A stretch of DNA of 5,166 nucleotides, taken from assembly GCA_016177555.1 (NCBI GenBank), contig JACOVB010000209.1:1-5166 (forward strand). The letters run 5' to 3'. The notes beneath the pieces were generated by a model. It was not told where the DNA came from, did not search any database, and saw only the letters and a list, made by a program, of their open reading frames with translations. This stretch comes from Candidatus Rokuibacteriota bacterium. Lineage in GTDB: Bacteria; Methylomirabilota; Methylomirabilia; Rokubacteriales; CSP1-6. Numbering within the stretch: position 1 is the stretch's first letter; every line of letters begins with the position of its first letter. A program made the position numbers and the translations under genes. Positions 1 through 5,166 of the stretch are shown here, one piece after another.

Positions 1-138
1 GATCCCCTGGTCCACGAGCCAGGCCGTCCGGTAGAGCAGCAGACGGGCGGCGTCGGTGCGGACCTGGAGATCCACCAGCATGTGGCTGATCGCCTGGAAC
101 GTGCCGACGGGCTGGCCGGCCCGGTGCCGAGACGGGCT
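1..138 (-). pseudogene. Truncated acyl-CoA dehydrogenase fragment (start of C-terminal domain), runs off the left edge
   Basis: The minus strand read from 138 down to 1 gives 46 open codons. They contain GQPVGTFQAISHM followed by DAARLLLYRTAWLVDQG. This matches the family pattern at the start of the acyl-CoA dehydrogenase C-terminal helical domain (FGxPIGxFQAxxHxLADM, then AARLLxYRAAWLxDxG). Full-length enzymes have more than 200 residues before this point, but here the frame is closed by a TGA at 141-139, with further in-frame stops at 150-148 and 174-172. No ATG, GTG or TTG precedes the homology; the first ATG (81-79) lies inside the conserved helix. The FAD- and substrate-binding N-terminal part is therefore absent, and its place is taken by the divergent CoA-transferase gene. 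Best reading: a remnant broken by deletion or rearrangement. A misassembly or a frameshift is possible. Family assignment is fairly sure; pseudogene status is inferred from this edge only. Confidence 0.6.
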
Positions 139-224
139 TCATGGCGCCTATCCTCCCCCAGCAAAGACGTGCTAGACTCGGCGCGCCCGATGCGACCCTC
201 GCCTCGGGAACGAGCCCCCCGGAC
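139..224. other. Short spacer between the acyl-CoA dehydrogenase remnant and the operon
   Basis: This 86-base stretch has stops in the minus-strand dehydrogenase frame. On the plus strand it forms only a poorly conserved-looking, arginine/proline-rich upstream extension of the CoA-transferase frame, beginning at the ATG at 141. I treat it as non-coding leader that holds the operon promoter. No hairpin with a T-run and no clear repeat was seen. Confidence 0.5.
170..178 (+). promoter_or_regulatory. Possible extended -10 promoter element (TGCTAGACT)
   Basis: TG-C-TAGACT at 170-178 resembles an extended -10 box (TGnTATAAT, four of six matches in the hexamer) and stands out in very GC-rich DNA. 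It would place transcription initiation near 185, about 40 bases before the chosen CoA-transferase ATG at 225. No convincing -35 hexamer lies 16-18 bases upstream; the sequence there is atcctc. The call therefore rests on the -10-like element and its position at the head of the operon alone. Confidence 0.3.
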
Positions 225-1448
225 ATGCAAGCGCTCTCGGGAATCCGCGTCCTCGACATCTCCCAGATGTGGGCGGCGCCCGGAACGGCGATGTACCTGG
301 CCGATCACGGCGCCGACGTCATCAAGGTCGAACCCCTGGGCGGAGACGAGGGGCGGCGCACCCTCACGCAGCCGCCCGTCGCCGGCGGCGAGAGCCGCGC
401 CTTCCTCGCCCTGAACCGCAACAAGCGGAGCCTCGCCCTCGACATCCGGCACCCCCGGGGCCGCGAGGTCATCCGCGACCTCGTCCGGCGGGCCGACGTC
501 CTCATCCACAACTTCCGGCCCGGCGTGGCCGAGCGGCTCGGCTACGACTACCCGACGCTCCGGGCCCTCAACGAGCGGCTCGTCTACGCGTGGCTCACCG
601 CCTACGGGTCCGAGGGGCCGCTGGCCGCGCGGCCGGGCTACGACCTGCTGCTCCAGGGGCTGGCCGGGATTCTCGCCCGGCGCCGTCTGCCCGATGGCAG
701 GCCGGTCAGCGCCGGCGTCTGGGTGGCGGACCTGTCGGCCCCGATGGAGCTGGCCTATGGGATCGCGCTGGGGCTCCTCGCGCGTGAGCGCACGGGCCAG
801 GGACAGCTCGTGACGACGTCTCTCCTGCACGCGGCGCTCGCGATGCAGCTCGGCGACCTCGTGCGGGTCGAGCACGAGATGGAGCGCGCCGAGGCGGGAG
901 CCGATTACTCGGCCCAGGCCATGTACGCGCCCTACCGGTGCGGGGACAACCGGTTTCTCGTCATCGTGGTGGTCCAGGACGAGCAGTGGCGTCGCCTCTG
1001 CCGGGCGGTGGGCCGCCCGGACCTGGCCGAGGATCCCCGCTATGCCACCCCGCACGGCCGGGCCCGCCAGAGCGCGGATCTGTCGCGCATCCTGAGCGAC
1101 ATCTTCCCGACCCGGGATCGCGACGCGTGGGTGACGGCGCTGGCCGAGGCCGACGTGCCCTGCGCCCCGATCCTCGAGCCCGACCAGGTGCTCGACCAGC
1201 CCCAGGCGGTGGCCAACGGCATGCTGGCCGTGACGGCGCATCCCGCCGCGGGGCGCACGGTGATGGTGAGCCAGCCCGTGCGCCTCCACGGAGGCGACGC
1301 CCCGGGCGTCCGCCCCGCTCCGCGGCTCGGCGAGCACACCGAGGAGATCCTGCGCGAGCTGGGCTACTCGCCGGCCGCGATCCAGGAGCTCGACGCGCAG
1401 CAGGTGATCGGGCGCCTGTCTTCGGCAGGCGCGATCCATTCCACCTAG
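225..1448 (+). CDS. CaiB/BaiF family (family III) CoA-transferase
   Basis: The 407-residue product matches the usual family length of about 400. Family III enzymes move coenzyme A from a CoA thioester to a carboxylic acid in the cytoplasm through an aspartyl-CoA anhydride intermediate. Visible hallmarks: the N-terminal GIRVLDISQMWAAPG (6-20), then LADHGADVIKVEP (25-37); NRNKRSLALDI (64-74); NFRPGVAERLGYDYP (96-110); and RPGYDLLLQGLAG (136-148), where D140 aligns with the catalytic aspartate of formyl-CoA transferase and CaiB. Near the C-terminus are VPCAPI (311-316) and RLGEHTEEIL (367-376). I chose the ATG at 225 because MQALSGIRVLD is a normal family N-terminus. The upstream in-frame ATG at 141 adds 28 residues of low-complexity sequence and would place the -10-like element inside the gene. 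It ends 25 bases before the binding-protein gene, so it likely leads the operon. The acyl donor and acceptor cannot be read from the sequence. Confidence 0.93.
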   Translation: MQALSGIRVLDISQMWAAPGTAMYLADHGADVIKVEPLGGDEGRRTLTQPPVAGGESRAFLALNRNKRSLALDIRHPRGREVIRDLVRRADVLIHNFRPGVAERLGYDYPTLRALNERLVYAWLTAYGSEGPLAARPGYDLLLQGLAGILARRRLPDGRPVSAGVWVADLSAPMELAYGIALGLLARERTGQGQLVTTSLLHAALAMQLGDLVRVEHEMERAEAGADYSAQAMYAPYRCGDNRFLVIVVVQDEQWRRLCRAVGRPDLAEDPRYATPHGRARQSADLSRILSDIFPTRDRDAWVTALAEADVPCAPILEPDQVLDQPQAVANGMLAVTAHPAAGRTVMVSQPVRLHGGDAPGVRPAPRLGEHTEEILRELGYSPAAIQELDAQQVIGRLSSAGAIHST

Positions 1449-1461
1449 ATCCCCGAGAGAC

Positions 1462-1467
1462 GGAGGA
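1462..1467 (+). promoter_or_regulatory. Strong Shine-Dalgarno site of the binding-protein gene
   Basis: GGAGGA lies in the 25-base gap after the CoA-transferase stop, with seven bases between GGAGG and the ATG at 1474. It is the only strong ribosome-binding site in the window and fixes that start over the in-frame ATG at 1501. It fits the need to make more binding protein than membrane components. Confidence 0.85.
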
Positions 1468-1473
1468 GCAGCC

Positions 1474-2664
1474 ATGACAAGGAAACGGTTGTGGGTCGGG
1501 ATGTCGCTGGTCATGATGGCGGGATGGGCGGTCCTCGCACCTCCCGCCCCCGCGGAGGCCCAGGAGCCCGTGAAGCTTGGCATGATCCTGGCGATGACGG
1601 GGCCCGGCGCCTTCTATGGCCAGGTGATGAGCCGCGGCGCCCAGCTCGCGGTGGACCAGATCAACAAGGCGGGCGGCATCGGCGGCCGCCGGCTCCAGAT
1701 CCTGATCGAGGATCACAAGAGCGGGGATGCCGACGCCGCCGTCACCGGCGCCCGCAAGCTCCTGGACGTGGACAAGGTGCCGGTCATCCTCACCTCGTAC
1801 TCCGCCCCCACGCTGGCGATCCAGCCGCTCGCCGTGGAGAAGAAGGTGCTGCTCCTCAACGGCGGGGGCGTCGGATCCGTCCTGGTCGGCAAGCGCAACC
1901 TGTACAACACGCGGATGCTGTCGAGCCAGACCGCGCCCTTCGTCGTGCAGTGGGCGGTGAGCCGGCACAGCGCCAAGCGTGTCGCGACGCTCTTCTGGAA
2001 CGACGCCGCCGGCCAGGGGGTGAATGGTGCCATCAAGGAGGCCTGCGGCAAGCTCGGCTGCCAGGTGGTGGCCGAGGAGCCCCACGACATCGGCGCCAAG
2101 AGCTACAGCGCCCAGATCGCCCGGATCAAGGCCGCGCGGCCCGACGTGCTCGCCCTGGGCTCGTTTGGCGACGACGTGGGCTACATCCTCACGCAGGCGC
2201 GCGCCTACGGCATCACCGTGCCGATCCTCGGCGTGGACTGGACGCCCAATGCCCAGAAGATCGGCGGAAAGACCATGGAAGGGTACGCGATCGCGGTGGA
2301 CCGCTTCGACCCGGCCGCCGGTGACGACAAGACGAAGGCGTTCGTGGAGACGTACAAGGCCGCGCACAAGGACTCGCCGGAGTTCTACGCCGCCAACTAC
2401 TACGAGCACGTGGAGCTCATCCTGCGGCCGCTCATGAAGCGGATCCTCGACCGCGGCGGCGACCCGGCGAAGCAGGGTGAGCTGCTCGGGGAGATGGAGC
2501 GCGCCCTCAGTGCCCGCCTCAAGTTCGCGAGCGTCTACGGCGGCGACATGCAGATCCATCCCGACGGCACGGTGACGAAGCCGCTCGGCGTGTACGACGT
2601 CAAGGGCGACGCGCTGACGCTGATCGGCCGCATCGTCGACGGCAAGATCCAGGCCAGGCCTTAG
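1474..2664 (+). CDS. Periplasmic substrate-binding protein of a branched-chain amino acid-type (HAAT) ABC transporter
   Basis: The 396-residue precursor opens with a Sec-type signal peptide: basic TRKR at 2-5, a hydrophobic core at about 7-22, and APAEA with predicted cleavage after A29. There is no lipobox cysteine, so a soluble periplasmic protein is expected. The mature part is a Peripla_BP_6/LivJ-like bilobed domain: VKLGMILAMTGPGAFYGQ (33-50), then RGAQLAVDQINKAGGIGGRRL (54-74) and ED (79-80), then VPVILTSYSAPTLAIQPLA (102-120) and a C-lobe with SYSAQIARIKAARPDVLALG (210-229). The only two cysteines, C191 and C196, are close enough to form a small disulfide. The family binds leucine-type amino acids but also amides, aromatic acids and other carboxylates, so the ligand is undetermined. 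The permease start follows 10 bases after the stop, tying it to this transporter. Confidence 0.93.
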   Translation: MTRKRLWVGMSLVMMAGWAVLAPPAPAEAQEPVKLGMILAMTGPGAFYGQVMSRGAQLAVDQINKAGGIGGRRLQILIEDHKSGDADAAVTGARKLLDVDKVPVILTSYSAPTLAIQPLAVEKKVLLLNGGGVGSVLVGKRNLYNTRMLSSQTAPFVVQWAVSRHSAKRVATLFWNDAAGQGVNGAIKEACGKLGCQVVAEEPHDIGAKSYSAQIARIKAARPDVLALGSFGDDVGYILTQARAYGITVPILGVDWTPNAQKIGGKTMEGYAIAVDRFDPAAGDDKTKAFVETYKAAHKDSPEFYAANYYEHVELILRPLMKRILDRGGDPAKQGELLGEMERALSARLKFASVYGGDMQIHPDGTVTKPLGVYDVKGDALTLIGRIVDGKIQARP

Positions 2665-2674
2665 CGGCGTCCCC

Positions 2675-3547
2675 GTGCTGGCCCTCGCCGCTCAGCTGGC
2701 GACCAATGGCCTGATCAGCGGGAGCCTGTACGCGCTCCTCGGCGTGAGCTGGGGACTGATCTTCGCGACCACGAAGGTCTTCCACTTCGCCCACGCCCTG
2801 ACGCTCACCGTCGCCGTCTACGCCGCGGTGCTGGCCGTGGGCCAGTGGGGCTGGGGGCTCCCCGCCGGTTTCTTCCTCGCCGCCCTGGTGGGCTGCCTGT
2901 TCGGGGTCGCGACGGAGCGGGTGGTGTACCGCCCGCTCCGTCGCGTCAACGCCACCTCGCTCAACATCTTCCTCGCCTCGCTCGGACTGCTCATCGCCGG
3001 GGAGAGCGCGGTGCTGATCGTCTTCGGCCCCCAGGCCCGCGACCTCCCGGGCTTTCCGATCAGCGGGATCGCCCTCGGCCCCGTGGCCTTCACCACCGTC
3101 GAGGGACTGTGGCTCGCCGGCAGCTGGGCGCTCCTCCTGCTCCTGATCGCGTGGCTCTGGTGGACGCGCTACGGCCGGGCCATCCGGGCCGTGGCGAGCA
3201 ATCGCGAGCTGGCCCAGTGCGTCGGCATCGACCCGGAGCACGTGTCCCTGCTCGTTTTCGGTATCGGCTCGGCGCTGGTCGGGCTCGGGGGGATGCTGCT
3301 CGCGCTGCGCGACACCGTCTCGCCCACCATCGGTGTCCAGCCCGTCCTCACCGCCTTCATCGCCGTCTTCCTCGGGGGCATCGGCAGCATCCCCGGCGCG
3401 GTGCTCGGGGGGCTCGTCCTCGGGCTGGCCGGGAACATGGGCGGCCTGCTGCTCCCGGGGCACTGGCAGGGGGTGATCGCCTTCGTCGTCCTGTTTTCCG
3501 TCCTGGTGTTCCGCCCCAGTGGCCTCCTCGGCGTCCGGACCCGCTAG
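2675..3547 (+). CDS. livH: LivH-type permease of the branched-chain amino acid-type ABC transporter
   Basis: The product has 290 residues, the usual LivH size, and is strongly hydrophobic, with roughly eight membrane segments (about 12-32, 42-56, 62-78, 97-117, 148-163, 191-211, 222-250 and 264-280). Family hallmarks are NGLISGSLYALLG (11-23), ERVVYRPLRR (81-90), and the cytoplasmic coupling loop GRAIRAVASNRELAQCVGID (167-186), where the ATPase docks. FLGGIGSIPGAVLGG (232-246) and FRPSGLLG (279-286) follow. The start is a GTG 10 bases after the binding-protein stop with no clear Shine-Dalgarno, so translation is probably coupled to the upstream gene. The usual NFAHG after the first membrane segment reads HFAHA here. 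It should pair with the LivM half of the next gene. The gene symbol denotes family, not proven leucine transport. Confidence 0.92.
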   Translation: MLALAAQLATNGLISGSLYALLGVSWGLIFATTKVFHFAHALTLTVAVYAAVLAVGQWGWGLPAGFFLAALVGCLFGVATERVVYRPLRRVNATSLNIFLASLGLLIAGESAVLIVFGPQARDLPGFPISGIALGPVAFTTVEGLWLAGSWALLLLLIAWLWWTRYGRAIRAVASNRELAQCVGIDPEHVSLLVFGIGSALVGLGGMLLALRDTVSPTIGVQPVLTAFIAVFLGGIGSIPGAVLGGLVLGLAGNMGGLLLPGHWQGVIAFVVLFSVLVFRPSGLLGVRTR

Positions 3548-3565
3548 CCCCGAGCGCGCCTGACC

Positions 3566-5166
3566 GTGGACTTCTGGCTCCACGTCGTCAACATGATCGG
3601 CCTCTTCATCATGCTGGGGGTCTCCCTCAATCTCCTGCTCGGCTACGGCGGGCTCGTGTCCATGGCGCAGGCCGCCTTCTTCGGCGTGGGGGCGTACGCG
3701 GCGGCCCTCAGCGCCCGCGACCTCGGCCTCCCCTTTCCGCTGACGCTCGTGGTTGCCATCGTCGTCACCACGCTCCTGGCCGGCGTCGTCACCTTCCCGG
3801 CCCTGCGCGTGCGCGGGGAGTACCTGATCCTCCTCACGCTGGCCTTCCAGATGGTGATCTACGGGCTCATGCTCTCCTGGGTGGACCTGACGGCCGGCCG
3901 CACCGGGATCTCGGGCATTCCCCGCCCGCGCCTCTTCGGCAAGACGCTGGTGACCCCGGCCGAGTTCCTGCCCCTGATCGCCACCGGCGCCCTCGTGACC
4001 TTCGCGATCGCGTATCGGATCGGCGAGTCGCCGCTCGGCCGCGTGCTCAAGGCGATGCGCGACGACGAGACGGCCACGCTGGCCATCGGCAAGAGCGTCC
4101 TGCGCTACAAGGTGCTCGTGTTCTGCGTGAGCGGCGGGCTGGCCGGCGTCGCCGCCGGGCTCTTCGCCCATTACCAGGCCTTCATCAACCCGTTCAGCTT
4201 CAACCTCGACCGCTCCATCTTCCTCGTCGCGCTCGTCGTCCTGGGCGGCACCGGCAACCTGCTTGGCACCGTCGCCGGGGCCATTCTCTTCGTCGGGCTG
4301 CCGGAGGTCTTGCGCTTCCTCCAGGCCAGGCAGGACATCGTCGATGCCATCCGGAACCTGGTGTTCGGCCTCCTCCTCGTGCTGTTCATGCGGTTCCGCC
4401 CGGAGGGGCTCGTCCCCGAGCACGCCCGATGGCGACGCCGGCAAGGCGTCGGCCAGCCGGCCCCGGCCTTATCTGTAACCGGGATTCTTCCCTCAGCGGG
4501 GCCGGCGCATGACGGCACCGGCCCCGCGCTCGTCGCGCAGGGGCTCAGGAAGAGCTTCGGCGGCATCAAGGCGGCCGACGGGCTGAGCCTTGCGCTGCCA
4601 CGGGGCAAGGTCACGGCCCTGGTCGGACCCAACGGCGCTGGCAAGACCACCGTCTTCAACTTGCTGACAGGGTTCCTCGCCGCCGAGGCCGGGACCGTCG
4701 CCCTCCAGGGCAAGGACATCACCCGACTGGCGCCGTGGCGGACGGTGCGGCTCGGCCTGGCCCGGAGCTTCCAGGACGTCCGGCTCTTCGAGCGCATGAC
4801 GGTGCTCGACAACGTGCTGGTCGCCCTGCCCGAGCAGCCCGGCGAGCGCCTCGGCCCGCTCTTCTTCGCCCCGCGGCGTACGGCGGCGGCCGAGCGCCGG
4901 AACCGCGACCAGGCCCTGGGCTCCCTGGCCTTCGTGGGGCTCGCGGACAGGGCGGGGGAGATCGCCTCGTCGCTCGCCTTCGGCGAGCAGAAGCTCGTGG
5001 CCCTCGCGCGGCTCATCGCCACGGGGGCCGACGTCCTCCTCCTGGACGAGCCCGCCTCCGGTGTCGATCTGCAGTGGGTGCGGCGGATCCTGGACCTCAT
5101 CCGGCAGCTCGCCGCCGCGGGCAAGACCGTCTGCATCGTCGAGCACAACCTTGAGGTTGTCACCGC
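3566..5166 (+). CDS. LivM permease-LivG ATPase fusion of the branched-chain amino acid-type ABC transporter (3' end beyond window)
   Basis: One uninterrupted frame of 533 codons runs from a GTG at 3566, 18 bases after the livH stop, to the right edge. Residues 1-287 are a LivM-type permease: LNLLLGYGGLVSMAQAAFFG (21-40), LRVRGEYLILLTLAFQ (80-95), GRTGISGIPRP (111-121), coupling loop LKAMRDDETATLAIGKSVLR (161-180), LGGTGNLLGTVAGA (226-239) and RFRPEGLVPE (276-285). An Ala/Pro/Gly/Arg-rich linker (about 288-320) leads to a LivG-type ATPase: Walker A GPNGAGKTT (354-362), Q-loop Q403, signature LAFGEQ (470-475), Walker B LLLDEP (491-496, E495 catalytic) and H-loop H527. Only the last roughly 20-40 residues of the LivG domain should be missing. 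No in-frame ATG, GTG or TTG occurs between livM's last conserved motif and Walker A, so the ATPase appears to be made only as a fusion. Such ATP-binding/permease fusions are, to my knowledge, known in this transporter family. The start lacks a clear Shine-Dalgarno. Confidence 0.85.
   Translation, partial: MDFWLHVVNMIGLFIMLGVSLNLLLGYGGLVSMAQAAFFGVGAYAAALSARDLGLPFPLTLVVAIVVTTLLAGVVTFPALRVRGEYLILLTLAFQMVIYGLMLSWVDLTAGRTGISGIPRPRLFGKTLVTPAEFLPLIATGALVTFAIAYRIGESPLGRVLKAMRDDETATLAIGKSVLRYKVLVFCVSGGLAGVAAGLFAHYQAFINPFSFNLDRSIFLVALVVLGGTGNLLGTVAGAILFVGLPEVLRFLQARQDIVDAIRNLVFGLLLVLFMRFRPEGLVPEHARWRRRQGVGQPAPALSVTGILPSAGPAHDGTGPALVAQGLRKSFGGIKAADGLSLALPRGKVTALVGPNGAGKTTVFNLLTGFLAAEAGTVALQGKDITRLAPWRTVRLGLARSFQDVRLFERMTVLDNVLVALPEQPGERLGPLFFAPRRTAAAERRNRDQALGSLAFVGLADRAGEIASSLAFGEQKLVALARLIATGADVLLLDEPASGVDLQWVRRILDLIRQLAAAGKTVCIVEHNLEVVT

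Noticed and set aside
961..2559. Long minus-strand open frame (532 codons) opposite the CoA-transferase and binding-protein genes
   Set aside because: It is antisense to two well-supported genes, has no recognisable domain, and its C-terminal part is arginine/proline/alanine-rich sequence typical of antisense reading of GC-rich codons.
2651..2660. Short AGGCC direct repeat at the end of the binding-protein gene
   Set aside because: It is only two five-base units, lies inside coding sequence and is expected by chance in DNA this GC-rich; there is no stem with a T-run that would suggest a terminator.
2600..4444. Long minus-strand open frame (614 codons) opposite both permeases
   Set aside because: Its Glu/Asp/Gln/His-rich composition is what results when hydrophobic permease codons (CTC, GTC, CTG) are read in reverse. 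No domain or plausible ribosome-binding site was recognised.
2845..4512. Plus-strand open frame of 555 codons in another frame over livH and the LivM region
   Set aside because: It is Arg/Pro/Gly/Ala-rich, without recognisable motifs, and overlaps two clear permease sequences; it is open only because stop codons are rare at this GC content.
4509..4586. ATG at 4509 as the start of a separate livG
   Set aside because: In the sequence as given, that frame ends at a TGA (4584-4586) after 25 codons and never enters the ATPase frame. It is kept only as a possible relic junction in the findings.
4171..5163. Minus-strand open frames opposite the LivG region (330 and 217 codons)
   Set aside because: Arginine/serine-rich or charged antisense shadows of the ATPase domain, with no motifs of their own; the plus strand carries all the ABC ATPase signatures.

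Overview
The window is very GC-rich (strong G/C bias at third codon positions) and holds tightly packed genes on the plus strand. It reads like a chromosomal metabolic operon from a high-GC, probably environmental bacterium. Proteobacteria or a soil lineage such as Rokubacteria/Methylomirabilota would fit, but this is an impression from base composition and gene content; nothing in the window fixes the taxon. No RNA genes, mobile elements, CRISPR arrays or convincing terminators were seen.

Layout. Positions 1-138 (minus strand) carry a piece of an acyl-CoA dehydrogenase C-terminal domain. It runs off the left edge, and its reading frame is closed by stops a few codons upstream of where homology starts, so it looks like a truncated remnant. 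A short spacer (139-224) follows, with a possible extended -10 promoter element. Then comes a plus-strand operon: a CaiB/BaiF (family III) CoA-transferase (225-1448); a secreted branched-chain-amino-acid-type periplasmic binding protein (1474-2664, with a strong Shine-Dalgarno); a LivH-type permease (2675-3547, GTG start); and a long open frame from 3566 to the right edge, in which a LivM-type permease continues without a stop into a LivG-type ATPase. Gaps between these genes are only 25, 10 and 18 bases, so co-transcription is very likely.

How the genes could work together. The binding protein captures a small amphipathic solute in the periplasm. LivH and the LivM half of the fusion form the membrane channel, and the LivG half supplies ATP hydrolysis; a LivF-type second ATPase would be expected just past the right edge. 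The CoA-transferase at the head of the operon suggests the imported solute is a carboxylic acid that is converted to a CoA thioester on entry, rather than (or in addition to) an amino acid. That substrate assignment is inference.

Most notable points: the in-frame LivM-LivG fusion, with no usable separate LivG start; an ABC signature motif reading LAFGEQ, in which the usual serine is alanine; the truncated acyl-CoA dehydrogenase at the left edge; and a leftover-looking ATGA start/stop overlap inside the fusion linker. I see no evidence of a wholly new system here: this is a recognisable transport-plus-activation operon with some unusual details.
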